Shown: positions 9,304 to 19,064, numbered from the stretch's first letter. The stretch: 43,356 nucleotides of DNA from Oscillospiraceae bacterium (GCA_009777275.1 WRME01000002.1:1-43356); one strand, 5' to 3'. The notes: generated from the sequence alone by a model not told the origin. Numbers and translations: made by a program.

Positions 9304-10476
9304 TCATTCTTTCCACTCCTTTGATAAATCTATAATTACGTCTATAACCTTTTTGACATCATCGAAATCAGGCGGAATCATCTTAAACTGCACGATGTGT
9401 TGACAGTTATTCTTTTTGCAGCCTTTGTATTCGGTTAGATTATAATGGTTACAGCTATGATTGCCCCGGCATAAGTATTCACCTTGGCAGGAACGGCAGT
9501 GAAACTCGTTCATTCTATTGAATATGTTTTCGGCAAGCTCGGGGCTGATTTCTTCCAGTCTGTTTAGAAATTTAACATTGAACTCATCACTGCGTTCTTC
9601 AGCATTATTCATATAAAACCCCAACATCGCAGTTGTCCTATGGGTCATCAGATGGTGTGATATTTTAATTTGATATGTGCAGACCTTAGGAATAAAATAT
9701 GTAATTTTACTTTCAGGATAGCCGCCTTCGATTTTACGCTGTAGTTTTAATGCTCTCAGGTGCTTGTCCATGTCAAGAAGGCAGGTTTTCAGCTCCGGTG
9801 ATAAATCTTTTATACAGTCCTCGACCGTGGGTTTATCCGTTTTTGTTAGTGTTGGAGCATATAAAAAATCTTTTTTCGGTAATTCAGGAAACTCAGGTTC
9901 GCCGGTGTATTCCGATATTGTCAACGATTTAATCGTTATCTCCGTCCGTTTAAGGCAGGCGATTTTCAGACCGAATCCATCGGGGAAATTTTCGTTTATT
10001 GACGGCGATTTCATATAACTGTCTTTTTTATTAAAATACCGTTCCTCGCCGTTGATATTCAACTGCATCGCTTTCAGACCGTAGATAACAGTGACATCGA
10101 AATATTCATTGAGCGGAACACGATGGTCAAATTTATGCAGATTCGGTTTTGTCTCGCCGCCGATTATAGACATCATCCTGCGGTTATCCATCCCGCCTGT
10201 GTTCAGATTGATATACCCATCGCCTATGTACAGCATCAAGGCAGCCGAATCCATTTTCGCAGTCATGTCAATACGAAAAGGTAACTTAAATTTATTTGGC
10301 AGCTCAATATATGAACCACGGTCAGATCTTCCCGTTATGTGAATCTCGCCGTTTTCCGTGCTAATCGAAATTTTGCCATGAGTAACAAACGATTCAAGGA
10401 TTATGTTGTGTATGGTTTCAAGCATTTTTTCAATTTTAGGCATCATTTTAAACTCCTTTATTTGAACTCTCCCCAA
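9304..10476 (-). CDS. Hypothetical protein with LamG-like beta-sandwich region and Cys-rich C-terminus
   Basis: 390-aa ORF; CRSCQGEYLCRGNHSCNHYNLTEYKGCKKNNCQH near the C-terminus; starts MGRVQIKEFKMM or MM 27 nt downstream. Confidence 0.65.
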   Translation of the reverse strand: MGRVQIKEFKMMPKIEKMLETIHNIILESFVTHGKISISTENGEIHITGRSDRGSYIELPNKFKLPFRIDMTAKMDSAALMLYIGDGYINLNTGGMDNRRMMSIIGGETKPNLHKFDHRVPLNEYFDVTVIYGLKAMQLNINGEERYFNKKDSYMKSPSINENFPDGFGLKIACLKRTEITIKSLTISEYTGEPEFPELPKKDFLYAPTLTKTDKPTVEDCIKDLSPELKTCLLDMDKHLRALKLQRKIEGGYPESKITYFIPKVCTYQIKISHHLMTHRTTAMLGFYMNNAEERSDEFNVKFLNRLEEISPELAENIFNRMNEFHCRSCQGEYLCRGNHSCNHYNLTEYKGCKKNNCQHIVQFKMIPPDFDDVKKVIDVIIDLSKEWKE

Positions 10477-10569
10477 TTTTCGCTCAACAGCGCCGTCTTG
10501 TTCGCAAAATCAATTTGGTAACGCACGGCATCATGGTCTTTTATCAGTATACCATCTGTAAGGCGAATT

Positions 10570-11175
10570 TCAAGGAAACAGCGGTTTTTTCCGCATGACC
10601 ACCATATCATCGCAGTCTGCCACTTCAACAAATCCGCATTTTTTATACATTGCGGCGGGTCCCATAAAATCACGGGATATGCTGATAAATTCCTTTTTCG
10701 GGTAGGCTTCAACATAGTCGAATCCGTCTTTTGCCGCATCGGCACAAACACGTTCCAGCAGCATGGTTGCGATGCCTTTTTTCTGCATATTCGGTGCAAT
10801 CACAAAGCAAAACACCGACTTTATCTTGCTGTTCGGCGGGTCAATGACGGCGTTGACCGATTGCATAAAATGCTCCCAGCTATAGGAGTGCCGGCAATCC
10901 GCTTTCGTATTGGCGTTGCACCAGCCCACGATTTTGCCGTCTGAATACGCCAAATAGCCTTGCAAAAACCCGTCTTTAACGTATCGTTTGGCGATTTCAC
11001 GCCGTCCCGCCTCCATACAACCGTCCTCTGAGATTTCCTCATTATGGTCAGCGGACGCCCAGCATACGCAGTAGCATTTTTGCCCGTCAATATCGTCCCA
11101 ATGCGGGGTTGTGTCGAAAAATTTGACATAATCCTCCGCAAGTTCGGGGGTTAGTCGTTTGATTTCTATCTGCAT
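10570..11175 (-). CDS. GNAT family N-acetyltransferase
   Basis: Acetyl-CoA binding pattern VFCFVIAPNMQKKGIATMLLERVCADAAKDG...GPAAMYKKCGF. Confidence 0.85.
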   Translation of the reverse strand: MQIEIKRLTPELAEDYVKFFDTTPHWDDIDGQKCYCVCWASADHNEEISEDGCMEAGRREIAKRYVKDGFLQGYLAYSDGKIVGWCNANTKADCRHSYSWEHFMQSVNAVIDPPNSKIKSVFCFVIAPNMQKKGIATMLLERVCADAAKDGFDYVEAYPKKEFISISRDFMGPAAMYKKCGFVEVADCDDMVVMRKKPLFP

Positions 11176-11183
11176 GAAAAGTC

Positions 11184-11282
11184 ACTCCTTATTTCAAATA
11201 AAACCCATAATCCAAAATCACATTGCCTTTTTCATCGGGCGTTGTGTAGCGTGGGCAGGTGTAGTTTTCAAAGAATACTATC
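11184..11282 (-). pseudogene. Duplicated 3' fragment of a GyrI-like gene
   Basis: Nearly identical over about 95 bp to the 3' end of 12580..13134 (VFFENYTCPRYTTPDEKGNVILDYGFYLK*). Confidence 0.85.
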
Positions 11283-12044
11283 AAAATGTAGCCGTTCGTC
11301 CTTTTCGCTTACATAAGGTTGACGCTCTTTAATATATGCGTATTCGGGAAAACGCGAAAGACAGTTTCTATAAATATAATACATAACAGGTTGATATGTT
11401 TTAGCGTGTTCTGTATTCATCGGCGCTGATTTATTTATCAGGGATAAAATTTTATCTTTATATTTTATCAATCCCGGCTCGGCAACATCAAACGGCAATT
11501 CGGACAAGCATAGCCAATAATAACGGGTGGCGTTGTCTTTATATTTATTATCAATACCGTTGTTTATTTTAGCGGCAAGCTTACACATCCATTCTTTTTC
11601 ATCGGGTGCAGCAACAGTAAAAAATCGCAAGACCGGCAATGATGAGTGAAAACACTCTCCCTGACAGCAATCACCGCCGGGGCAAGAATTTTCAAGCCTT
11701 TCCAATGTCCCCGCAACCATCTCTCGTACAGTCGGATGATCCGGCGCAAATAAAGAAAGAAGTCTGAGAATATCAAGCTCATACGCATTTGATGATAAAA
11801 TATGCGTTTTCGGCGACATGGGGATTACTGTTTGCAGCTTTTTATTATCGTTGAACGGAGGGATGAAGTAGACCGGATATGTTCCCGTGCCTGCTCCCAC
11901 GCCTTTATAAAAACTTTGCTTTGTCTTTTGATCGCTTCGGGCAACGAGAAGCTGACGGACGATTTTATCTTTTTGCATCGCCGTCAACTCGCCGTCTTTT
12001 ATTAGATAGTGATTTGTTTTTACCATCAGTTCATGTGCCGTCAT
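11268..12044 (-). CDS. Hypothetical protein, C-terminus running into duplicated DNA
   Basis: 258-aa ORF; last residues (SIL*) come from an out-of-frame reading of the 11184-11282 fragment. Confidence 0.55.
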   Translation of the reverse strand: MTAHELMVKTNHYLIKDGELTAMQKDKIVRQLLVARSDQKTKQSFYKGVGAGTGTYPVYFIPPFNDNKKLQTVIPMSPKTHILSSNAYELDILRLLSLFAPDHPTVREMVAGTLERLENSCPGGDCCQGECFHSSLPVLRFFTVAAPDEKEWMCKLAAKINNGIDNKYKDNATRYYWLCLSELPFDVAEPGLIKYKDKILSLINKSAPMNTEHAKTYQPVMYYIYRNCLSRFPEYAYIKERQPYVSEKDERLHFDSIL

Positions 12045-12055
12045 AAAATCCTCCT

Positions 12056-12583
12056 TTATAATCTTTCAATCGGTATCCACATTTTCATAATTTTATCTTT
12101 TCCGAATATTCCGTCATGGTCAAAATGACATACAACAAATTCAGATTCATCAACACGTCTGTCCGCGTTCCATTTCACCCGCTTGTATTCGTTTTTATTG
12201 TTATCAAGCCATTCATGTATTGCGGCATATTGCGAATCCTGTTCTATTTTAAAATCTATATCAAAAACCGCCCATGCTGAGGCCGGGATTGATAACAATT
12301 CATAATGAGGGGAAGCAACCTTTTCTTTTTGACGGCAGGCTGTGAATATGCGTTCTCCGCTTGACGGGAAAAACCGCACCTCATAACCCGACCAGTCCAC
12401 AAGTTCCGGCTGTTCGTGAAGGCTTGTTTCATGTTCATATTTTGCCCAAAAGTCTCCGGTGGCTTCAACAAGAAAACCGCACAAATATATTTCTTCTTTT
12501 TCAGTAATTTCCATTTTATATTTCTCCCTTTCTATAATCTTTTCTGCTTTTTCCGCAATTCCACGCTCGGTTTCAAGAATCAT
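12056..12583 (-). CDS. GyrI-like/AraC effector-binding domain protein
   Basis: ATGDFWAKYE...VRFFPSSGERIFTACRQ...PASAWAVFDIDFKIEQDSQYAAIHEWL; ATGA overlap with the upstream gene. Confidence 0.6.
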   Translation of the reverse strand: MILETERGIAEKAEKIIEREKYKMEITEKEEIYLCGFLVEATGDFWAKYEHETSLHEQPELVDWSGYEVRFFPSSGERIFTACRQKEKVASPHYELLSIPASAWAVFDIDFKIEQDSQYAAIHEWLDNNKNEYKRVKWNADRRVDESEFVVCHFDHDGIFGKDKIMKMWIPIERL

Positions 12584-13134
12584 TTCAAATAGAACCCATA
12601 ATCCAATATCACATTGCCTTTTTCATCGGGCGTTGTGTAGCGAGGGCAGGTGTAGTTTTCAAAGAATACTGTCAGCTTTTCGCCGCCTGCATTTTCATTT
12701 AGTTCGCTCCAGCCGTTTTCTTGCAACTTTTCATAACAAGCAGTATGCGGCTCACTGCCAAATATCTCACCGTTTTTGTCGCTGCCGTAAATCCAGTTTA
12801 TGCCGACATCGCTTTCGGGTAAATCCAAGTAGTCAAATCCGTCAGGCACAGGTGTTTCCGGCGGAAAGAAAATTCCAATCCAATAGGTAAATCCGTTTTC
12901 TTCCTGCGGGAGTTGCGGATGGTCTGCACGGAATGTCATAAGACCAAGATAGCCGTATTCGCCATCCATCGGTTTTGCCGCCTTTTCAAGCAAGCCAAAC
13001 CAACCGTTTTGATGCCACTCGCCCCACTTCGCACCGAAAGATCCGTTTACACGGTCGGCATCGGTGTAGCGTTTGCCAATAAGCCGCAACGCCGGGAAGT
13101 GTTCTTTGTAGGTTTTGATAATTTCAAATGCCAT
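12580..13134 (-). CDS. GyrI-like small-molecule-binding domain protein
   Basis: GKRYTDADRVNGSFGAKWGEWHQNGWF...YLGLMTFRADH...FTYWIGIFFPPETPVPDGFDYLDLP. Confidence 0.7.
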   Translation of the reverse strand: MAFEIIKTYKEHFPALRLIGKRYTDADRVNGSFGAKWGEWHQNGWFGLLEKAAKPMDGEYGYLGLMTFRADHPQLPQEENGFTYWIGIFFPPETPVPDGFDYLDLPESDVGINWIYGSDKNGEIFGSEPHTACYEKLQENGWSELNENAGGEKLTVFFENYTCPRYTTPDEKGNVILDYGFYLK

Positions 13135-13176
13135 GAAAATTCACTCCTTATATTTGTTTTGTGTTTTTAGATATGC

Positions 13177-13251
13177 TGGCACCCCCGGCGCGGATCGAAC
13201 GCACATCTAACCCTTAGGAGGGGCTTGTACTATCCATTATACTACGGGGGC
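13177..13251 (-). tRNA. tRNA-Arg(CCT)
   Basis: Minus strand GCCCCCGTAGTATAATGGATAGTACAAGCCCCTCCTAAGGGTTAGATGTGCGTTCGATCCGCGCCGGGGGTGCCA; anticodon CCT. Confidence 0.93.
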
Positions 13252-13282
13252 GCATATTTATATTTACTTTTTTGTGTCTTGC

Positions 13283-13708
13283 TTACTCCTCTATGCCTTC
13301 GATTCTCTTTATGTGGCGTTCTCCTTCAAACTCTGTGGTTAGCCATGTTTTTGTTATCATTACCGCAAGCTCCTCTCCGACAATGTCGGAGCCGATAGCG
13401 AGTATGTTGGCATCGTTGTGCTGGCGGGAACGCAGTGCGGTATAGGATTCGTTACACAGCGCGCATCGTATGCCTTTTGTTTTGTTGGCGGTTATAGACA
13501 TACCTACCCCTGTGCGGCATATCAAGATACCCTTGTCGCATTCGCCTGCGGCAACGGCCTTGGCTACCAATTTTGCGTAGTAGGTATAGTCGTATCGCTC
13601 GTCTTCAAAATTGCCGAAATCTTTATACTCGGCCTTTGTTTTATCAAGAAAGCTGATTAACTTTAACCTTAATTCCCTGCCGCCTAAGTCACTGGCAATA
13701 GCAATCAT
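13283..13708 (-). CDS. rpiB: RpiB/LacA/LacB family sugar-phosphate isomerase
   Basis: MIAIASDLGG...DFGNF...CDKGILICRTGVGMSITANKTKGIRCALC...RQHNDANILAIGSDIVG. Confidence 0.92.
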   Translation of the reverse strand: MIAIASDLGGRELRLKLISFLDKTKAEYKDFGNFEDERYDYTYYAKLVAKAVAAGECDKGILICRTGVGMSITANKTKGIRCALCNESYTALRSRQHNDANILAIGSDIVGEELAVMITKTWLTTEFEGERHIKRIEGIEE

Positions 13709-13789
13709 AACGGTTGCTCTCCTATGTTTTTATTCCGATATGCTTAGATAATAATACCATAAATATAACAATTATGCAATAGGAAAATT

Positions 13790-14029
13790 TTAGCGACCCA
13801 CGATCACATCCCTCATCACCCGCATATCGAATATATTTATCACCCCATCGTCATTAGCATCGGCCGCCCAAAGTGCGCCCGGATCGGTTAGGCGGTTTGT
13901 GCCGAGGATGTGGTTGCGGGTTGCGAGAATGTCTAGGATGGTGATTGTGCCTGAGTTGGTGGGATTGCCCTTGATGTAGGTTTCATCAAGTTGTATTGCC
14001 GTCCACTGCGCCCATAAAGCAGCATCAGT
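13790..14029 (-). pseudogene. Orphan dockerin module preceded by end of an InlB/Flg_new-like repeat
   Basis: Reads TDAALWAQWTAIQLDETYIKGNPTNSGTITILDILATRNHILGTNRLTDPGALWAADANDDGVINIFDMRVMRDVIVGR*; no start codon. Confidence 0.8.
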
Positions 14030-15135
14030 TAAAACGCCACACTAAACATAAAAGCAGTGCTCCAATTATCGCAACCGTTGAGAAACACTTCCGCAGTCCA
14101 ATATATTTCCGGGTATGGAATATTTACTCCTTGACCGAGAATTGTGTTTCTTGTTACATCGTACATTCTGCCGCCGTCTGTACCTTCATCATTGTGCATT
14201 GCTTTCAAGTCGCCGGAAAAAGTCGCAAAAGCAAACTGTGAGCGAAATGTCAAATAAGGCGTATCGCTGTCGTCCGTGACAAAATCCCAATGAACAAATC
14301 CTTCCGGAACAGGCGTATCAGCTTTCATAAAACGTCCCCAAAACCCATGCCACCTTTCGGCATCTACGGCTTTGCCGTAATGGTGTTGAAACAGAACATC
14401 ATAATCAAAACTAGACTTATAGTCGCTCATAGCTTCTAAGGTAGCGAAAAGTTCTTTACGCCACTCCATGCTTTCGTGGTCTCCACATTCTTTCCCAATA
14501 AAACGCATGGCGGGCATTGTTTTATATTCAAAATATTCTACTTTAAATCCGTCCTGTTGACGTTTAACGGAATCCGGCATAAACAAGCACCATTGTACTT
14601 GTGCATCGCTGCCTTTTAAGTATTGAATATATCCAAATGATACAACACCGTCCGTGCCATATGGCCCCGTTTTATTTCCCGCGATTTGCTCACGCACACT
14701 TCGTTCTTTCATAATAGAAAAATCAGCAAACACTTTTGCGACTGTTTCGCATAACTGCTCATTCGACCGACTGCCTGTTGATAAATCACCCGACAATTCA
14801 TCATCAAATATGTTTAACGCTTTAAATACAGCTTCATTAACAACGCCGGACGGCTCAAGTTCTTTTAAGTAAGCACGAAGATTGGCGTTTTGCAATTTGA
14901 AACGTGCAAGTACGCCTTGCACTAAAATTTGTTCATTTTCCGCGAGTTTTTCGTCCGTCCACTCCGAATCGTCAAGTATCCATTCGGTCAATGAGTCAAA
15001 CACACTCGGATTTTTACATCTTGCCTTGTGTGACCAACTAACGACTTCGTTATATTTTTCGTCAGCCGTCCGTTTTTTGTCCTTTTGTTTTTCGATTTCT
15101 CTCCAGTAAAATTCATCAATAAGTTTATGCGACAT
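14029..15135 (-). CDS. Hypothetical protein with C-terminal GyrI-like effector domain
   Basis: FKVEYFEYKTMPAMRFIGKECGDHESMEWRKELFATLE...DTPVPEGFVHWDF. Confidence 0.55.
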   Translation of the reverse strand: MSHKLIDEFYWREIEKQKDKKRTADEKYNEVVSWSHKARCKNPSVFDSLTEWILDDSEWTDEKLAENEQILVQGVLARFKLQNANLRAYLKELEPSGVVNEAVFKALNIFDDELSGDLSTGSRSNEQLCETVAKVFADFSIMKERSVREQIAGNKTGPYGTDGVVSFGYIQYLKGSDAQVQWCLFMPDSVKRQQDGFKVEYFEYKTMPAMRFIGKECGDHESMEWRKELFATLEAMSDYKSSFDYDVLFQHHYGKAVDAERWHGFWGRFMKADTPVPEGFVHWDFVTDDSDTPYLTFRSQFAFATFSGDLKAMHNDEGTDGGRMYDVTRNTILGQGVNIPYPEIYWTAEVFLNGCDNWSTAFMFSVAF

Positions 15136-15205
15136 TTCAAATCCTCCTTTTTATTTGTATCTACAATAATTGTCAATTGTACATTGTCAACTGTTAATTG
15201 TCATC

Positions 15206-15262
15206 GGGGAGGGGTGGCAAACACTCGCAACAAAGTTGCGATAGTGTTTGACGGGGTGGTCT
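15206..15262 (+). repeat. Dispersed stem-loop repeat B, copy 1
   Basis: GGGGAGGGGTGGCAAACACTCGCAACAAAGTTGCGATAGTGTTTGACGGGGTGGTCTG; other copies at 38115 (+) and 43270 (-). Confidence 0.9.
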
Positions 15263-15450
15263 GTAGGGATGACCGCCCCCGGTCATCCGTGGTTATTGCA
15301 AGGGCGTTTTTATATCCACGGTATGCACGGGGGTGCATACCCTACGGGGCTTGAAATTATAATTGTTCATCGTTAATCGTACATTGTTAATTGTTCAAGC
15401 CCCTGCCCTCTTTCGTAAAGAGGGTGCCGCCGCAGCGGCGGGTGTTTTTC

Positions 15451-17232
15451 CTAATTGCCCTCATCCTGCGATGTGCAGAGTGCGTAATAATCGCCTTTTA
15501 GTTCCATAAGTTCATCGTGGGTGCCGCATTCGGTTATGCCTTTGTTGGCGACATACATGATTTTGTCGCAGTTCTTTATGGTAGACAGCCTATGTGCTAT
15601 TATAAATGAGGTGCGTCCCACAAGCAGCTGCTTTAACCCCTCTTGGAGATAGCGTTCGAGCTTTGTATCTATAGAAGAGGTTGCCTCGTCTAATATTAGT
15701 ATCTTGGGGTCTGATATAAGGGTGCGGGCAAAGGAGATCAGCTGCTTTTCACCCGAGCTAAGCCCACCGCCCCGTTCAGGCAGTTCGGTGTTGTACCCAT
15801 CGGGTAGGTTGCTGATAAACTCGTGAGCACAGACCGTCTTACAGGCGGCCTCAACCTCTTGGGGGGTGGCATCGAGCTTTCCGTATCTGATGTTGTCGAT
15901 GATCGTTCCCGAGAATATAAAGCTGTCCTGTAGCATTATGCCCATCTGAGACCGCAGAGAATGGAGCGTGACCTTGGATATATCGTGTCCGTCTATCAAG
16001 AGCTGACCCCCGCTCAGGTCATAAAAGCGGGATATGAGATTGACAATGGTGGTTTTGCCCGCTCCGGTAGCCCCGACTAATGCGATCGACTCACCCGGAT
16101 TTATCGTAAAGGAAACATCCTCGAGTATAACGGCATGAGGATCGTATGAAAATGTTACATTCTTAAATTCGAGCTGTCCGGTAATCTCGGGCAGGGTATA
16201 GGCGTTGTCACAGTCGTCTATATGGACAGGCTCCTCCATCGTTTCAAATATACGCTCAAGATAGGATATGGCCGTGATAAAGCTGTTATACAGGTTTGAT
16301 ATGCTGATGATAGGCTGCCAAAACCGCTGGGTATAGGCACCCATTGCCACGACGACGGCAAGCGAAGTTGTAGGAGCGAAGAGCAGAGTTCCGGTCATGT
16401 ATAGCACCACCGTGGTTATTGTCAGCACAACCTCGGATGTCGGCTGGATGGAGCAGGATAAAAACTGCGCGTGTTTCCATGCTTTTGATGTTGCGGTGTT
16501 GAGGGTATTGTATATCTCGGCGTTTTCGTTTTCACGAGTAAATATCTGGGTTATCTTAACCCCATCGAGACTTTCGGATAAATATGCGGTGAGGTTAGAG
16601 TTTTTGTTGGAGACCGCCTGCCACGCTCTGCGTTGACGGGGTTTTATCAGTATAATCACCAGCAGGAAGACAGGCGTTCCGGACATTGCTATCAAGGTCA
16701 AAGAGGGCGAAGTTATCAGCATAAAGACCAGTATGAAAATAAGGCTGAGAAGGTCTACTATAAAGTTTATAACGCCGCTCGACAGAAAATCGGCGACATT
16801 GTTGACATAGTGTATGACCCGCACCAAGATCTTGCCGTTGGGTCTGCTGTCGTAGTATTGAAAGGGCAGCTTTTGCAGATGGGCAAAGAGATCGGCACGA
16901 ATGTCACGGATGATCTCCTGCCCCGTTTCCATCATTATAACCGAGCGGAACCGTGCCAAAACTATGCTGACGGCAATCAGCAATGTCGCCGCAATAGCGA
17001 GTATGACCAGTTCCCGATGATCCTTGTTGGGGAAGGTAACGCCCATTGCTCGCATTATTATCTGCGGAACGCTGAGTGAGCAGACTATACTGAACACACT
17101 CAGCACAAAACAGATGACCATCTTGCGGGTGTGTTTTTTTATGTATTTCCCCGCTTTTTTCAGATGCGAAAAACTAAATGGCGATTCGAGCGTTTCGTCT
17201 ATGTCAAATTTGTTACGCGCCAACGGTAACAC
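15451..17232 (-). CDS. ABC exporter ATP-binding/permease subunit (canonical Walker B)
   Basis: GATGAGKTT, signature LSSGE, LILDEATSSID, IIAHRLST. Confidence 0.93.
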   Translation of the reverse strand: MLPLARNKFDIDETLESPFSFSHLKKAGKYIKKHTRKMVICFVLSVFSIVCSLSVPQIIMRAMGVTFPNKDHRELVILAIAATLLIAVSIVLARFRSVIMMETGQEIIRDIRADLFAHLQKLPFQYYDSRPNGKILVRVIHYVNNVADFLSSGVINFIVDLLSLIFILVFMLITSPSLTLIAMSGTPVFLLVIILIKPRQRRAWQAVSNKNSNLTAYLSESLDGVKITQIFTRENENAEIYNTLNTATSKAWKHAQFLSCSIQPTSEVVLTITTVVLYMTGTLLFAPTTSLAVVVAMGAYTQRFWQPIISISNLYNSFITAISYLERIFETMEEPVHIDDCDNAYTLPEITGQLEFKNVTFSYDPHAVILEDVSFTINPGESIALVGATGAGKTTIVNLISRFYDLSGGQLLIDGHDISKVTLHSLRSQMGIMLQDSFIFSGTIIDNIRYGKLDATPQEVEAACKTVCAHEFISNLPDGYNTELPERGGGLSSGEKQLISFARTLISDPKILILDEATSSIDTKLERYLQEGLKQLLVGRTSFIIAHRLSTIKNCDKIMYVANKGITECGTHDELMELKGDYYALCTSQDEGN

Positions 17233-18991
17233 CTCCTAAATCGTTCTGCAGGTCGTATATTTCACGGTAGTACCCACCGTTTGCTATGAGTTGGTCGTGG
17301 GTTCCCATTTCTGTGATTCTGCCGTGATCCATGATTATGATTTTGTCGGCGTATTTTGTTGTAGAAACCCGTTGGGCGATTATTATCTTGGTCGCCTTGA
17401 ATGGCAGATTGTCAAGATTGCTCCTTATCTCCTTTTCTGTCTCGAGATCCACCGCCGATGTTGTGTCATCGAGAATGAGTATGGCGGGCTTTTTGGCAAG
17501 GGCACGGGCAAGAGCGATACGCTGTTTCTGTCCGCCCGAAAGACCCGTCCCCCGCTCGCCGATGATTGTATCATACCCCTCTTCAAGACCGCTGATAAAA
17601 TCCGCGCAGGCATATCGGGCGTAGAGCCGTGTGTCATCCTCGGACATGGAGGAATCGGAGTAGGATATATTCCCGTCAACCGTATCGGAAAAGAGGAAGA
17701 CCTCCTGGGTTGCGATTCCTATAGCAGACCGCAGATCGGCAAGTTTTAGTCGGTTTATGTCGATGCCGTCAAACCTTATGCTGCCGCTATTTATGTCATA
17801 GAGACGTCCCAGCAGATTGATGAGCAAGGTCTTGCCGCATCCGGTCGGACCCATGATCGCTATCGTTTCTCCCGGCTCTACATCAAACGAAATATCCTCA
17901 AGAATAGCCCGCCCGTCAAAAACAAGGCTGACATTGTTCAGCTCTATTTTTCCGCTCAACGGCTCGGTAAGATTCTCGACATCATGCCTGTCAACAATGG
18001 TCGGGGAGGCATAGTAGAGTTCCACTACCTTTTCGGCGCTGCTGAAGAAACGCTGAAAATCGTTCATAACCATACCAAAATTCCGCATGGGGTTTGACAC
18101 CTGCCAGGCAAGGGTTGAAAAGGCTACATATTCACCCATAGTGAGTTTATCCGCCATGAAAAAGAATCCGCCCACAAGCAGGGTGATGATAATAAACGAA
18201 AATGCCATCCCCTCCATGAACGGGAAGTATGTAAACCACTTCCGCGCGGCATTTTCAGAGGCGGTTTTGTAGGCGTTGTTGTACTTTGCAAAGACCTCTT
18301 TCTCGTGTTCCTCCCGTGCAAAGGTCTTTACAACCTTGTTACCCGCTATGTTTTCACCCGTGCGGTTGTTGAGTTCCGAGAGTTTTTGACGGGTTATAAG
18401 ATGGAGGGGCCGTACATTCTTGCGAATGAAGACCCTCAGCACAAATATGAGCGGGGAAACGGCAGCAAAAATCAGGGCAAACTGCCAGTTCACCCAAAAG
18501 AGATATATCAGCGTTGTTGAAAATATCAGTATCGAATCCAGACCCATGCGTGTTACCCATGCAACAAAGTGCCGAATCATGTCAAGGTCTCCGGTAAGTC
18601 TTGTCATAAGATCGCCGGTTCGGTTTTTATCAAAAAACACCGAATCCTGCCTTTGCATATTTTTATACAGATGATTACGCAGACGAACGATCAGTCCCTG
18701 TGAGCTGAACTCTATCAACATAAGCATGAGATAGAAAACCGACAGCCTTATTATAACATAGGGTATCATAATAAAGGCATAGGTATAGAGCAGATCGGGG
18801 TTGCGGAAAAACTCGCCCGATTCTTTGGTCACACCCACAACTGCATGGTCGATTATGTAGGAGGTGAAGGCAGGGGCGGCAAATGTCGTCGCCGCACAGA
18901 TCGACGAAATGATAATAGCGGTAATCCACTGAGCCCTGTTTCCTTTTAGATTTTTCCACAGCCATCTTGTTAAAAACATATCATTCTCCAA
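17213..18991 (-). CDS. ABC exporter ATP-binding/permease subunit (degenerate Walker B)
   Basis: GPTGCGKTL, LSGGQ, LILDDTTSAVD, IIAQRVST; overlaps the partner gene by 20 bp. Confidence 0.93.
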   Translation of the reverse strand: MENDMFLTRWLWKNLKGNRAQWITAIIISSICAATTFAAPAFTSYIIDHAVVGVTKESGEFFRNPDLLYTYAFIMIPYVIIRLSVFYLMLMLIEFSSQGLIVRLRNHLYKNMQRQDSVFFDKNRTGDLMTRLTGDLDMIRHFVAWVTRMGLDSILIFSTTLIYLFWVNWQFALIFAAVSPLIFVLRVFIRKNVRPLHLITRQKLSELNNRTGENIAGNKVVKTFAREEHEKEVFAKYNNAYKTASENAARKWFTYFPFMEGMAFSFIIITLLVGGFFFMADKLTMGEYVAFSTLAWQVSNPMRNFGMVMNDFQRFFSSAEKVVELYYASPTIVDRHDVENLTEPLSGKIELNNVSLVFDGRAILEDISFDVEPGETIAIMGPTGCGKTLLINLLGRLYDINSGSIRFDGIDINRLKLADLRSAIGIATQEVFLFSDTVDGNISYSDSSMSEDDTRLYARYACADFISGLEEGYDTIIGERGTGLSGGQKQRIALARALAKKPAILILDDTTSAVDLETEKEIRSNLDNLPFKATKIIIAQRVSTTKYADKIIIMDHGRITEMGTHDQLIANGGYYREIYDLQNDLGGVTVGA

Positions 18992-19014
18992 TTAATTATA
19001 AAAAAGTTTAAATA

Positions 19015-19052
19015 AAGCCCGAAAATCTTTCTGTCAACGGATTTTCGGGCTT
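19015..19052 (-). terminator. Rho-independent-like terminator downstream of tRNA-Cys
   Basis: AAGCCCGAAAATC...GATTTTCGGGCTT hairpin followed on the minus strand by a T-rich tract. Confidence 0.7.
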
Positions 19053-19064
19053 ATATTTACGTTT

